Shown: positions 35,321-44,523 of the stretch, piece after piece | Numbering within the stretch: the stretch's first letter is position 1 | Layout: every line of letters starts with the position of its first letter | Source of the DNA: Oceanispirochaeta sp. M1 | GTDB lineage: Bacteria; Spirochaetota; Spirochaetia; DSM-2461 | Assembly: GCF_003346715.1 (NCBI RefSeq) | Contig: NZ_QQPQ01000006.1 | Span: forward strand, 124,001-188,000 | Length of the DNA stretch: 64,000 nt | Direction: 5' to 3' | Translations under genes and position numbers: made by a program | The notes under the pieces: generated by a model | What the model was told of the DNA's origin: nothing | What the model saw: the letters and a program-made list of their open reading frames with translations, nothing else | The model's database searches: none

Positions 35321-36301
35321 ATGAAAACACTCTCAGCGAAGCTCGTAATATTTAGCGAACAGATTCTCACAAAGAGAAAAATTAGAATATATAAAAAGAA
35401 GAAGAAACAGCAGGCTAAAAATCCCATTCTGGATTGGCTTGAGGCTTTTTTATGGGCCGCCATGGTTGTCCTACTAATCAACCAATACCTTTTTCAGGCT
35501 TATCAGATTCCTTCGGGATCAATGAAAGACACTCTGTTAATTAAAGATAGAATATTTGTTAATAAGCTCCTTTATGGACCTGAGCTGTTGCCTGGTATGG
35601 CAAAAGTACCAGGACTTATGATTCCCCAGCGGGGAGAAGTTATCATATTTGAAAATCCGACATACCTCTCTCAGGGGCCTGTTTTTGATATCATGCAGCG
35701 AGTCATCTATATGCTGACTTTATCCATGGTTGATATAGATAAGGATGAAAACGGCAATCCAAAACCACATTTCCTTATAAAACGTCAGGTCTCTCAAGAC
35801 GGGGATGTGTATAGACAGTTTCAGGGGAATCTATTTCTGAAAGCCAGGGGTGAATCAGAGTTTATGGCCGAAGAGGATTTCAAGACAGTCTCCGGTATTG
35901 AATATGGAAACAAGAGGATGATTGATTCTGCAGAATATCCTGTGTTCAGAGCCTATGGTGAAGCCTATTCACTACGAGAAGAGGGACTGGCGATTTCTGC
36001 CGATATGCGATCTTCGGCTTCAAAGATAGATTCTGTTGTGTATAAGGATCCTCTTGAGATTGATATGTGGCGGCAAAAGAAGAAATTTGAGGTTCAGCCC
36101 TTTAACACGGCTGCCTCTGCCAGATGGAGAAGGGCTGCAGAGACGGGATATTTTATTCCTGAAGGCTGGGTTCTTCCCATGGGGGATAACCGTGACAATT
36201 CAAATGACGGACGTTATTTCGGCCCTGTTCCTAAAAAGAAAATTCTTGGTAAGGCTATGTTTAAATACTGGCCCGCTGTGAGAGTCGGGATTATCCGATA
36301 G
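35321..36301 (+). CDS. lepB: signal peptidase I
   Basis: 326-aa inner-membrane serine protease that removes signal peptides. After a basic N-terminus (RIYKKKKKQQ) and one membrane segment (AFLWAAMVVLLINQYLF) come box B with the catalytic serine (QIPSGSMKDTL), the box D lysine (FLIKRQVSQDGD) and box E MGDNRDNSNDGRYFGPV. A spirochaete-type insertion of about 90 residues separates boxes D and E. ATG 35321 with AAGGA 6 bases before it is preferred to an in-frame GTG at 35279. It overlaps the second peptidase gene. Confidence 0.9.
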   Translation: MKTLSAKLVIFSEQILTKRKIRIYKKKKKQQAKNPILDWLEAFLWAAMVVLLINQYLFQAYQIPSGSMKDTLLIKDRIFVNKLLYGPELLPGMAKVPGLMIPQRGEVIIFENPTYLSQGPVFDIMQRVIYMLTLSMVDIDKDENGNPKPHFLIKRQVSQDGDVYRQFQGNLFLKARGESEFMAEEDFKTVSGIEYGNKRMIDSAEYPVFRAYGEAYSLREEGLAISADMRSSASKIDSVVYKDPLEIDMWRQKKKFEVQPFNTAASARWRRAAETGYFIPEGWVLPMGDNRDNSNDGRYFGPVPKKKILGKAMFKYWPAVRVGIIR

Positions 36302-37044
36302 TGTTCTCATCAAGTTCCAGAAGGGCAATTCCGTATAGGGAAAAGAAAGCAATAGCCTCCAGAAGAATCAGACGGACTGTTTTTCTTATTCTTGTCTTTA
36401 TCACATTTCTCATTTTTACAAATTATGCATCAACGGCTCTCAAGGTTGTATCAAGCTCCATGGAGCCCGGATTGAATCCCGGTGACCGTATTCTTTTTTC
36501 CAAGCTGTTGCTGGATACTGATATCGGCGGGATGAAATGGGTCGATTTAGGCATTAAACGGGGAGATCTGGTTGTTATTTCTCCTCCCTATTTCCGAAAA
36601 AATCAACAATTTATTCAAATTGTTAATCCTCTGGTTCAGTTTATTACATTTCAGAAGATTCAACTGAGTTCCTATCCCAGATACAGTTGGGAAAAAACAA
36701 ATATGATCAAGAGGGTTATAGCGGTTCCAGGCGATTCAGTTCGAATGGTGAATCACCGCGTCTATCTAAAGACTCCTAAGTCTTCAAAATTCCGTTATGA
36801 AGAGGATGTAATTGAAGTTTCCTATAATTGGAAATCTGTTGATACTCCTGGAATCTGGATTCCCGGATATCCTCTGGATGGTTCTTCTTCAGAGATCACT
36901 CTGGAAGAAGGGGAGTTCTTTGTACTCAGTGATTTCAGGGGGCAGGGCAGCGATTCATATCTTTGGGGGCCTCTGTCTTCTGATAGGATTCTGGGAAAGG
37001 TTTTTTTCAGATATTGGCCCTTCAATGCATTTTCCTTTCTGTAA
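36301..37044 (+). CDS. second signal peptidase I-like protein
   Basis: 247-aa S26 peptidase paralog with one membrane segment (TVFLILVFITFLIFTNYA), the catalytic serine in VVSSSMEPGLNPGDR and the lysine in MIKRVIAVPGDSVRMV. Box E is altered: SDFRGQGSDSYLWGPL replaces the usual GDNRxxSxDSRxxGP, so the substrate groove or activity may differ. It starts with GTG 36301, overlapping the lepB stop (TAGTG). hemW follows 6 bases later, so lepB, this gene and hemW form an operon. Confidence 0.85.
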   Translation: MFSSSSRRAIPYREKKAIASRRIRRTVFLILVFITFLIFTNYASTALKVVSSSMEPGLNPGDRILFSKLLLDTDIGGMKWVDLGIKRGDLVVISPPYFRKNQQFIQIVNPLVQFITFQKIQLSSYPRYSWEKTNMIKRVIAVPGDSVRMVNHRVYLKTPKSSKFRYEEDVIEVSYNWKSVDTPGIWIPGYPLDGSSSEITLEEGEFFVLSDFRGQGSDSYLWGPLSSDRILGKVFFRYWPFNAFSFL

Positions 37045-37050
37045 AATGTG

Positions 37051-38265
37051 ATGAACGAATCCGAGCTCAAACCCTATTCTGCCGCCCTTTATATCCATAT
37101 CCCCTACTGTGTTAAAAAATGTGACTACTGTGATTTCTATTCATGTTGTGATTTAAGCAGTTCAGAATCTCTACTTTCTCAAATTCCAATACAAATTGCT
37201 GAGCTTTCTAAATCCTATTCCATTAATGGGTTTACATCTGTCTATCTTGGCGGTGGAACACCGGCCCTGGTTAATGCTGTTTATTTGAAAACTCTTCTCC
37301 ATGAAATATATTCTTTTAATGGCGGAATCCTTCCGGATGAGGTTACAATGGAATGTAATCCCCGAAATGTGAATCCAGGGAATCTTGCAATATGGGCTGA
37401 TGCCGGAATCAATAGAATCAGTCTGGGTGTTCAGAGTTTTCAGGATATTTTTCTGGAAAAAGCAGGTAGAAGGAGCAGCCGCAAGACTATACTTGATGCT
37501 CTTGAGATGCTTAAAGTTCACCGAGACTGCTTTGATCTTAATATTGATCTGATTCAGGGGCTGCCGGGTATGACTGAAAATAATCAGCTGAGTGATCTGG
37601 AGGAGGCTGTTAAATGGCAACCGGATCATATCTCCTGGTACAGTCTTTTAATGGAACCAGGGACTGTATTATCGAAGAACTGGAGCAGTCGTAACCAGAA
37701 TACTGAAGTTGATAATGATGAGGTCTGGCTGTCAGGCTGCCGTTTTCTTGAGCAGAAGGGTTACAGTCGTTATGAAATTTCAAATTTCTCTCTATCCGGG
37801 AAAGAGAGTGTACATAACAGTTCCTACTGGAAAATGTATCCTTATCTGGGATGCGGACCGGCGGCTGTTTCTATGCTCAGGGGCACAGACGGGGCAATAA
37901 AGCGTTTCAGGACAAGAGCGGATGCTGAATCCTATTCACGGGGGCAGATTGGATATGATGAAGTTGAAGTTCTTAAGGCTTCTGATTTTCTGAAAGACTA
38001 CCTTCTAATGGGACTCAGGATCACTCAGGGAATAGATTTACAGCGTTTTACAGATGTCTTCGGTGTAGAAATTACTGAAATTCTGCCTAAGTCTTTGAAG
38101 CGCTGGAGTGAACAGCATTGTCTCACTATTGATGAGACTTCTTTAAAATGTACGGAGCAGGGACTGGATTTACAAAATTCAATTCTTATCTCTTTTTTTG
38201 AGGAAATTGATGCAGGTTATCAAGGTGGAACTCTGAATTGGCCTCCTGAAGGAGCTGTCGAATAG
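37051..38265 (+). CDS. hemW: HemW-family radical SAM protein
   Basis: 404-aa radical SAM protein of the HemN/HemW family. The [4Fe-4S] motif C-x3-C-x2-C-x-F is in YIHIPYCVKKCDYCDFYS, followed by YLGGGTPAL and the family stretch RISLGVQSFQD. HemW proteins bind heme and deliver it rather than acting as coproporphyrinogen oxidase; the C-x2-C-x-F spacing fits HemW. ATG 37051 is used; the adjacent GTG 37048 is an alternative. It is the last gene of the signal peptidase operon. Confidence 0.9.
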   Translation: MNESELKPYSAALYIHIPYCVKKCDYCDFYSCCDLSSSESLLSQIPIQIAELSKSYSINGFTSVYLGGGTPALVNAVYLKTLLHEIYSFNGGILPDEVTMECNPRNVNPGNLAIWADAGINRISLGVQSFQDIFLEKAGRRSSRKTILDALEMLKVHRDCFDLNIDLIQGLPGMTENNQLSDLEEAVKWQPDHISWYSLLMEPGTVLSKNWSSRNQNTEVDNDEVWLSGCRFLEQKGYSRYEISNFSLSGKESVHNSSYWKMYPYLGCGPAAVSMLRGTDGAIKRFRTRADAESYSRGQIGYDEVEVLKASDFLKDYLLMGLRITQGIDLQRFTDVFGVEITEILPKSLKRWSEQHCLTIDETSLKCTEQGLDLQNSILISFFEEIDAGYQGGTLNWPPEGAVE

Positions 38266-38277
38266 GAGTTCTTATTC

Positions 38278-38307
38278 TTGACAGTCTAATTTTCATCATG
38301 CTATTTT
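38278..38307 (+). promoter_or_regulatory. candidate promoter of yebC-ruv-queA operon
   Basis: TTGACA (38278-38283) and TATTTT (38302-38307) are 18 bases apart, upstream of yebC. A perfect -35 with a fair -10 element makes a housekeeping promoter plausible. Confidence 0.5.
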
Positions 38308-38313
38308 TTACAG

Positions 38314-38345
38314 GATTTAACTTTAAGATTTAACTTTAAGATTTA
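38314..38345. repeat. 13-bp tandem repeat in yebC leader
   Basis: GATTTAACTTTAA occurs twice in tandem with a partial third copy (GATTTA), between the candidate promoter and the yebC ribosome site. It may be a regulator site or simple slippage. Confidence 0.6.
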
Positions 38346-38368
38346 TTAATGAACATTTAGGAGATACA

Positions 38369-39109
38369 ATGTCAGGTCATAGCAAATGGGCTTCTATAAA
38401 GCATAAAAAAGGCGCACTTGATGCCAAAAGAGGAAAACTCTTTACAAAAATTATTAAGGAAATCAATGTTACTGCCCGTATGGGTGGGGGTGACCTTGAG
38501 TCAAATGCGGCTCTGAGGACCGTAGTGCTGAAAGCAAAAGCTGCTAACATGCCCAAAGATAATATTGAAAAGGCAATCAAGAAAGGTATTGGAGAAATGG
38601 ACGGTGTAGATTACGTCGAGCTCCAGTATGAAGCCTATGCTCCCGGCGGAGTCGGTCTTCTTATTTCCTCTTTGACAGATAACAAGAACAGAACTGCTGC
38701 AGATGTAAGATCTATCCTTACTAAGGGTGGAGGTTCTCTAGCTGCAACAGGTGCTGTTTCCTACCAGTTCAAAAGAAAGGGTCTCCTTTCATATGATGCT
38801 GAGAATGTAGATTTTGATGCACTTTTCGAAGCTGCTCTTGAAGCCGGTGCCGAAGATGTTACCAATGAAGACGGTGCCATTGAAGTTGTTACTGAACCCA
38901 ATGACTTTGAAACTGTACTGACTGCACTGCAGGAAGCAGGTTTTGAGCAGCTTGGTGCGGAAGTTTCTATGATTTCTGACACTAGAGTTACCCTGGACAA
39001 TGAACATACTGGAAAAGTACTGAGACTGATTGAGCGTCTTGAAGATAATGAAGATGTTCAGGATGTTGCAAGTAACCTGGAAGTGCCCTCAGACTTCGAT
39101 ATGGATTAA
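38369..39109 (+). CDS. yebC: YebC/PmpR-family regulatory protein
   Basis: 246-aa cytosolic protein with the full family signature MSGHSKWASIKHKKGALDAKRGKLF at the N-terminus and NIEKAIKKG. YebC proteins act as DNA-binding regulators or as factors easing translation of proline-rich stretches; the TACO1-like fold is common to both. The stop codon TAA overlaps the start of ruvC at 39109, and the link to ruvCAB is widely conserved. AGGAG lies upstream of the ATG. Confidence 0.96.
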   Translation: MSGHSKWASIKHKKGALDAKRGKLFTKIIKEINVTARMGGGDLESNAALRTVVLKAKAANMPKDNIEKAIKKGIGEMDGVDYVELQYEAYAPGGVGLLISSLTDNKNRTAADVRSILTKGGGSLAATGAVSYQFKRKGLLSYDAENVDFDALFEAALEAGAEDVTNEDGAIEVVTEPNDFETVLTALQEAGFEQLGAEVSMISDTRVTLDNEHTGKVLRLIERLEDNEDVQDVASNLEVPSDFDMD

Positions 39110-39588
39110 TGCAGCCCATATTGGGAATAGATCCCGGCCTGGCACATGTCGGTTGGGGACTCATCACACATGATGGGATAAGAAGCCGGTATCTTGCTCA
39201 TGGCGTAATCAAAACTGATTCAAAGTCGCCTATGGCTGACCGGCTTCTTCATATTTATGACGGATTGGCTAAAGTTATTGAAGAGTATAAACCTGGTAGT
39301 GCAGGAATTGAAACTTTATACTTTGCCAAGAATGTGTCATCCGCCATGCCCGTGGCCGAAGCCAGAGGAGCTCTACTACTCTGTATGGCCCGTCATAATC
39401 TTGTGATAGGGGAGTATACTCCTTTACAGATAAAGCAGTCGGTTGTGGGTAACGGGCGGGCCGAGAAACATCAGGTTCAGGTCATGGTGGCCCTTCTTCT
39501 GAAATTGAAAGAACCACCGAAACCGGATCACGCTGCAGATGCTCTTGCAGCAGCTCTATGTCATGCACATACAGGAGGCCTTACTTGA
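39109..39588 (+). CDS. ruvC: Holliday junction resolvase RuvC
   Basis: 159-aa endonuclease that cuts Holliday junctions with RuvAB. Acidic catalytic residues are in GIDPGLAHVGWG (Asp7 area), GIETLYFAKN and DHAADALAAALCH. Length fits the family. It overlaps yebC by one base and ruvA by four. Confidence 0.96.
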   Translation: MQPILGIDPGLAHVGWGLITHDGIRSRYLAHGVIKTDSKSPMADRLLHIYDGLAKVIEEYKPGSAGIETLYFAKNVSSAMPVAEARGALLLCMARHNLVIGEYTPLQIKQSVVGNGRAEKHQVQVMVALLLKLKEPPKPDHAADALAAALCHAHTGGLT

Positions 39589-40184
39589 TCAACAGCATAA
39601 GGGGAACAGTCAGTGAAAAAGGTGCCACCTGGGTCTGTATCGATAACCATGGAATGGAATATCTGCTCACGGCTTCTTCTATTACAATTTCGGCTCTGCC
39701 TCCAATAGGTTCGGAAGCCCGTGTCTTCAGCTGGCTTTATCATAAAGAAGATATGATGGCACTCTACGGTTTCTCTTCTGAAAAAGAGCGTTTTCTTTTT
39801 CAAGACTTGATCTCGGTCAGCGGTGTAGGACCCAAGGGAGCTATAAAGATTCTCTCCGCAGTCCGTGCGGATCAGCTAATACTGTATCTTGAAGAGGAAA
39901 ATCTAGATGGCCTTTCTTCTTTACCCGGGCTTGGAAAGAAGACCGCTCAGAAAATACTGCTTCAGCTCAGAGGAAAACTGAGCTGGGATGATCCGGGATC
40001 ACCTTCCAAAGCCTCAGGACCTGATGCAGAATGGGTTGAGTCCTTAACAGCCATGGGCTTTGATAAGAGAAAAGTCATTACCGTCGTTAAAGGGTTGATG
40101 AAAAATGAAGAGATTGCAGCTCTTTCTTCTGAAAAGAAAGAGCAGGAAATATTGAGACGGGCCATTATTGAGCTCAGTTCCTAG
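39585..40184 (+). CDS. ruvA: Holliday junction DNA helicase subunit RuvA
   Basis: 199-aa junction-binding protein: N-terminal OB fold (INSIRGTVSEKG), two helix-hairpin-helix motifs (LISVSGVGPKGAIKIL and LSSLPGLGKKTAQKILLQL) and a C-terminal RuvB-binding domain. The start is TTG 39585 with AGGAGG 6 bases upstream, overlapping the ruvC stop (TTGA). This matches the usual ~200-aa length, whereas an upstream in-frame start would add nine unrelated residues. Confidence 0.95.
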   Translation: MINSIRGTVSEKGATWVCIDNHGMEYLLTASSITISALPPIGSEARVFSWLYHKEDMMALYGFSSEKERFLFQDLISVSGVGPKGAIKILSAVRADQLILYLEEENLDGLSSLPGLGKKTAQKILLQLRGKLSWDDPGSPSKASGPDAEWVESLTAMGFDKRKVITVVKGLMKNEEIAALSSEKKEQEILRRAIIELSS

Positions 40185-40197
40185 GAGATGATGAATC

Positions 40198-41223
40198 GTG
40201 TCAGATGACAGTGTATTGTCAGGCCTCCCTTCTCGGGGAGAAGAAGCTCCCGAAAATCCGATACGTCCCCGTCAGCTCGATGAGTTTATAGGGCAGGAGG
40301 ATATAAAAAGCAATCTCCGGATATTTATCGAAGCCGCTAAACAGAGACAGGAACCTCTGGATCATGTTTTCCTGTCAGGACCTCCCGGACTGGGTAAGAC
40401 GACTCTTGCCGGTATTATGGCCAATGAACTGGGTGTCGATGCTAAGGTGACCTCTGCTCCTGCCCTTGATAAACCTAAGGATCTGGCAGGTCTTCTGACA
40501 ACAATTACAGAGCGTACCGTATTCTTCATCGATGAAATTCACAGATTGAAACCTGCCATCGAAGAGATGCTCTATATTGCCATGGAAGATTATGAGCTGG
40601 ACTGGATAATCGGACAGGGGCCATCTGCCAGAACCATTCGTATTCCCGTACCGCCTTTTACCATGGTGGGTGCTACAACTAAGCCGGGAAGGGTTTCCAG
40701 TCCGCTTCACACAAGATTCGGAATCAATGTAAGGATGAATTTCTACTCTCATGCAGAGCTGCAGAAGATCCTCACAAGAAGTGCTGCCATTCTGAATATA
40801 ACGGTCACATCGGATGCGGCTCATCTGCTGGCCGGTTCAAGCAGGGGAACTCCCCGTGTGGCTAACCGTCTACTCCGTCGTATGCGTGATTTTGCACAGA
40901 TAGAAGGTGAGGGGATCATCACCACAGATATAGTTCATGCAGGTCTCAAACGTCTTCAGGTTGATGAAAGAGGTCTGGAAATGCTGGACCGGGAAATTTT
41001 GAAGACTCTTATTGAAAAATATGGAGGAGGTCCTGTGGGTGCTGAGACCCTGGCAATCTCTGTAGGAGAGAGCATGGATTCTCTTGAAGATTTTTACGAA
41101 CCCTATATGATTCAGCAGGGTTTTCTCAAACGGACCCCCAGAGGCCGTGTTGCCACTCCGCTGGCATATAAACATTTAGGAATGGATATAACACAGAATG
41201 AAAATCAGGGAATTCTCTTTTAA
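40198..41223 (+). CDS. ruvB: Holliday junction DNA helicase subunit RuvB
   Basis: 341-aa AAA+ motor for branch migration. [11 protein letters not shown] opens the domain; Walker A is [11 protein letters not shown], Walker [10 protein letters not shown], sensor 1 MVGATTKPG, and the C-terminal winged helix contains GPVGAETLA and [16 protein letters not shown] start with AGGAG upstream. Its 3' end overlaps queA by 26 bases. Confidence 0.97.
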   Translation: MSDDSVLSGLPSRGEEAPENPIRPRQLDEFIGQEDIKSNLRIFIEAAKQRQEPLDHVFLSGPPGLGKTTLAGIMANELGVDAKVTSAPALDKPKDLAGLLTTITERTVFFIDEIHRLKPAIEEMLYIAMEDYELDWIIGQGPSARTIRIPVPPFTMVGATTKPGRVSSPLHTRFGINVRMNFYSHAELQKILTRSAAILNITVTSDAAHLLAGSSRGTPRVANRLLRRMRDFAQIEGEGIITTDIVHAGLKRLQVDERGLEMLDREILKTLIEKYGGGPVGAETLAISVGESMDSLEDFYEPYMIQQGFLKRTPRGRVATPLAYKHLGMDITQNENQGILF

Positions 41224-42217
41224 TTTACCCCCCGAACAGATAGCACAGCATCCCCCCGAAGAGCGGGGTACGGCAAAACTCATGGTCATGGACCGGGAAA
41301 ATGGCCAGGTCAGCCACAAGAATATGCAGGATTTTCCGGATCTCATTGAACCGGGCACCCTTGTTATTTTTAATAATTCCCGGGTCAGAAAGGCGCGGGT
41401 TTTTGCATTTTCCGAGCATGGCGGCAAAGTGGAATTTTTCTTCCTTAAATCACTGGAGGAAAATCTCTGGCTCTGTATGGTTTCAAAGGCTAAAAAGCAG
41501 AAGACAGGTAAGAAATTTTCTTTTCCCGGTGACTTGAAAGGGGTTATCGAAGAAGAAGTTTCAAGCAATCACAGGAAGGTCAGATTTTCCGCTCCTGTGG
41601 ATGATGATTATCTGGATATTCATGGACATATTCCCCTCCCTCCCTATATCAAGAGGGAAGATTCAAAGGATGACTCTGAACGTTATCAGTCTGTATTCTC
41701 CAAAGAGACAGGTTCGGTGGCTGCTCCCACAGCCAGTCTTCATTTTACCGATGAGATTCTCGGCCGTCTGAAAGAGAGGGGGATCGAGACAGCTTTTATT
41801 ACACTTCATGTGGGACTGGGAACCTTTGAACCCGTAAGAACAGAGAGTATTCTGGATCATGAAATGCATGAAGAGCAGTTTTCTATCTCTGATGAAACAG
41901 CAGATAAGGTTGAAAAGGCAGTCCGGGAAGGAAGGCCTGTTCTCGCTGTGGGAACTACCTCAGTAAGGACTCTTGAGTCAGCCTGGGTCGACGGAAAACT
42001 TCAGCGCGGTGAAAACTCTACGGATATATTTATCTATCCCGGGTATGAGTTTAAAGTTGTTAACAGGATGTTTACTAATTTTCACACTCCCGAGTCGACT
42101 CTTCTGGTACTTGTAAGTGCCTTTGCCGGGAAGGATCATATCGATGCGGCCTATAAAGAAGCCGTTGAGAAGGGCTATATGTTCTTTTCATACGGGGATG
42201 CGATGTTGATGAAATAA
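41198..42217 (+). CDS. queA: S-adenosylmethionine:tRNA ribosyltransferase-isomerase
   Basis: 339-aa enzyme of queuosine biosynthesis that transfers the ribosyl part of SAM to preQ1-modified tRNA. Family landmarks: [66 protein letters not shown] and [21 protein letters not shown]. The gene order ruvB-queA is common in many bacteria. A small GGGGT/ACCCC hairpin follows at 42228-42240. Confidence 0.96.
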   Translation: MKIREFSFNLPPEQIAQHPPEERGTAKLMVMDRENGQVSHKNMQDFPDLIEPGTLVIFNNSRVRKARVFAFSEHGGKVEFFFLKSLEENLWLCMVSKAKKQKTGKKFSFPGDLKGVIEEEVSSNHRKVRFSAPVDDDYLDIHGHIPLPPYIKREDSKDDSERYQSVFSKETGSVAAPTASLHFTDEILGRLKERGIETAFITLHVGLGTFEPVRTESILDHEMHEEQFSISDETADKVEKAVREGRPVLAVGTTSVRTLESAWVDGKLQRGENSTDIFIYPGYEFKVVNRMFTNFHTPESTLLVLVSAFAGKDHIDAAYKEAVEKGYMFFSYGDAMLMK

Positions 42218-42282
42218 TGTACGGAATGGGGTCATACCCCTTTCTCAAACATGTCCTCGGCCCTCTGTTTTTTTTGATTCTA

Positions 42283-42305
42283 CTGGAGCAATAACATTGC
42301 TCCAG
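42283..42305. other. 10-bp stem hairpin in queA / hypothetical intergenic region
   Basis: CTGGAGCAAT and ATTGCTCCAG flank a three-base loop between the convergent queA and hypothetical gene. No U-run follows on either strand, so it is not a standard terminator, though the position fits a transcription stop. Confidence 0.4.
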
Positions 42306-42375
42306 CGCTCATACGAAATAGGCCTAAGGGTGTGGAACTCAACGGGCACATGCCGTTATTTCGATAGTTGGGAAT

Positions 42376-43020
42376 TCAGTAAGTGTTTTGGTCCATGGCC
42401 TCGAAGGCTTCGCGAACTTTCTGCAAGCGGTCGAGTTCTCTGTTTATGGTTTTTTGATAGTTGAGGTCGCCGGTCTGTATACGGAAAGACTCATCTTCCC
42501 AGAATTGTATTTCTTCAATAAACATCCAGGCAAACTTATGCTCTGCCGCCTTATCTGACCACTCAATGGCATCTTCCCAGAAGTTCAGGGCGTAGCGGTA
42601 ACACTCTTCGGCTGTCTCCAAGCTGTCCAGGTTTGAAAATTTCCAGGGATAGTTGTAGAAGTAGGCATTCCGCTTGTCGTATTTCATTCCAAGTTTCAGA
42701 TAGGAATCAACCAGTTTCAGATTTACGTGCATATAAAACAGGTATCTGTACTTTTCCCACTCTTTTTCATTTTCAATTGTGGCAAGGGCATTCAGGGGAT
42801 TGGCAAAGTCTGAACGGAGAGCCATTCCCAGATAGTGGATATTTTCCATTGTATCTTCAGGATACTGATAAAAATGCTGATGATAGAGTCTGTAGAACTG
42901 CTCTGCATATAGAATTTTATAAGCATGAAGGTCTACAGGTTTTGAGACAGAGAGCATAATAGTCAGTAATAGAAAGAATTTCAGATACTTCTTCACATCT
43001 TGAGTATCGGACGGAAACAT
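42376..43020 (-). CDS. conserved-looking exported hypothetical protein
   Basis: 214-aa protein not recognised. A signal peptide is likely (KKYLKFFLLLTIMLSVSKPVDLHAY, cleavage near HA-Y). The mature part is helical and very rich in aromatic residues (FYRLYHQHFYQYPED, YFYNYPWKFSNLD), with no catalytic motif. The helical pairs resemble TPR-like packing but no TPR consensus is present. It lies just downstream of tmk on the same strand (23-base gap) and may be co-transcribed. Start at 43020 has a weak ribosome site. Confidence 0.6.
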   Translation of the reverse strand: MFPSDTQDVKKYLKFFLLLTIMLSVSKPVDLHAYKILYAEQFYRLYHQHFYQYPEDTMENIHYLGMALRSDFANPLNALATIENEKEWEKYRYLFYMHVNLKLVDSYLKLGMKYDKRNAYFYNYPWKFSNLDSLETAEECYRYALNFWEDAIEWSDKAAEHKFAWMFIEEIQFWEDESFRIQTGDLNYQKTINRELDRLQKVREAFEAMDQNTY

Positions 43021-43043
43021 CCTGATTCTTAAAACGATTCTCT

Positions 43044-43640
43044 TTAGATTGATAGAGTTTTCAGGATAGATTTGAATACTTCATCCGCAGAAGCTTCTCC
43101 ATTTATTCTGTAGAGTCCTTCTGAATCGGGGTAAAAGGATTCAAAGGATTTTTCATAGTTATCAGCCACTCTTCTCTGAAGAGCCTCTTTTTCGTACAGA
43201 TCTTCACTGTCCCTTCCTCCGCGTCTGGCGGCTGAAGTCTCCACAGAGCACTCCACATAAAGGCAGAATCCCGGTTTGGGGAAGTCTTTATTCAGGTCCA
43301 GAATGGTATCAAAATCAAGACTCAGGGACTGATAGGCCAGAGATGAGAATAGATAACGGTCACAGAACACCCAGTGACCCGCTTCCAGTCTCTCTCTTAT
43401 TATCTTCTGGTGTTCTCTGCGGTCGGCGGCAAAAAGCTGTGCCAGTGTGAGAGGATCGGCACTCTCTCTTTTCTCAAGAACATCCCTGCAGGCTCTTCCG
43501 ATAAAACCATCGGAGGGTTCAAAGGTTCTATAGCAGGAAATACTATTTTCCAGGCAGTAAGTTTCAAGTCTGTTCAGCTGAGTTGTCGTACCTGAACCGT
43601 CCAGGCCCTCCAGTACAACAAATTTATCCCATATTCCCAT
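43044..43640 (-). CDS. tmk: thymidylate kinase
   Basis: 198-aa dTMP kinase. The P-loop reads VVLEGLDGSGTTTQLNRL, with TTT in place of the common KST/KTT tail. DRYLFSSLAYQ is the DR(Y/F) substrate motif, and the lid region has RRGGRDSEDLYEKE. ATG 43640 with AAGGA 6 bases upstream is preferred; the frame is open back to 43751, but the extra 37 residues look unrelated. Makes dTDP for DNA synthesis. Confidence 0.92.
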   Translation of the reverse strand: MGIWDKFVVLEGLDGSGTTTQLNRLETYCLENSISCYRTFEPSDGFIGRACRDVLEKRESADPLTLAQLFAADRREHQKIIRERLEAGHWVFCDRYLFSSLAYQSLSLDFDTILDLNKDFPKPGFCLYVECSVETSAARRGGRDSEDLYEKEALQRRVADNYEKSFESFYPDSEGLYRINGEASADEVFKSILKTLSI

Positions 43641-43809
43641 TACATATCCTTGCGTATTCAGATGTTTCAGATAGAATAATACATGACCGGTTACATTGCT
43701 ACCCACTTCCCTGTATTTGTTTATCTTACTGTATTGTAAGGAATTACGCAATATTTAAATCTGCGTAATTCCAACATTTCTTTCAATATCCACCCGTTTC
43801 AAAGGCCCA

Positions 43810-44019
43810 TTGCTATCAGATCTGCAACTACCCTTTCAATTAATACCCTGTCAGCAAAACATTTCCAGATTTACAATCCAAATTAAGGTAATTACTTTCA
43901 ATTGCTATCAGATCTGTAACTACACCACAAACTAGTCCCTGTCAGCAAGTCCTTTATATAATCTTATATGAATTCGAGGTTATATTTTTGAATTGCTGAC
44001 AGGGCGTGGTCTGAAGTTG
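43810..44019. repeat. three copies of a ~48-bp imperfect inverted-repeat element
   Basis: Two direct copies, 43810-43857 and 43902-43948, begin TTGCTATCAGATCTG and end CCCTGTCAGCAA, so each is itself an imperfect inverted repeat (TTGCT..CAG / CTG..AGCAA). A third, partial copy in reverse orientation begins TTGCTGACAGGG at 43993. They mark the left edge of the accessory region. They could be ends of a small non-autonomous element or binding sites for a DNA-binding protein. Confidence 0.6.
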
Positions 44020-44486
44020 TTTAAGCAACTTATTTTTTGCAATAAAAAGTGATGATCCATGGCGCAGCAAATCCTTTCTCCAAGAGCCATTTTGAAGGAC
44101 TTGATTTTGGAGTGATAAAATCAATAAATATTTTTAGGAGAGGGACATTCAGGGGTATCCGGCACCATAAGTTTTCATAATTCTAGTAAAGTCCAATCTT
44201 GTGTGTTTAAAGAATCATTGATCATCAAGTAAATCTTCATCAGAGATAAATCCAGAAATCTCTTTTCCACCAAAAGAGAATAATACTGCTCCCTCTAATT
44301 TACTCACTAAAGTTATAAAGAAGCAGTATAAAAAAGTTATATAGATGTAAAACTGTATGAATTGTAACTTTGATAGGTGTATTTACATTTTTGTTGATAT
44401 TGAGTGTTGGAGAACCTGAACAGCTTGTATTCTGAGTGCTAAAGATCAATTCTTGTGGTTGTGATAATATGAGAACTTGATTACAT
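44020..44486. other. AT-rich intergenic region before DUF262 module
   Basis: No gene or RNA is recognisable in this stretch. Short open frames on both strands are low-complexity and lack ribosome sites. With the repeats to its left it separates core genes from the accessory region. Confidence 0.4.
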
Positions 44487-44514
44487 TTCAAAATAATTTT
44501 GAACCAGTATAAAA
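44487..44514 (+). promoter_or_regulatory. palindromic operator and -10 box of DUF262 module
   Basis: TTCAAAATAATTTTGAA (44487-44503) is a perfect 17-bp palindrome lying immediately upstream of a TATAAA -10 element (44509-44514), in the position of the -35 region. Translation starts at 44524. A repressor bound here would block the promoter. No repressor gene is adjacent. Confidence 0.5.
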
Positions 44515-44523
44515 GAGGATTGA

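Noticed and set aside
43810-43948. Possible two-repeat CRISPR array
   Set aside because: Only two direct copies with diverged interiors and a third in inverse orientation; no cas genes and no constant spacer length.
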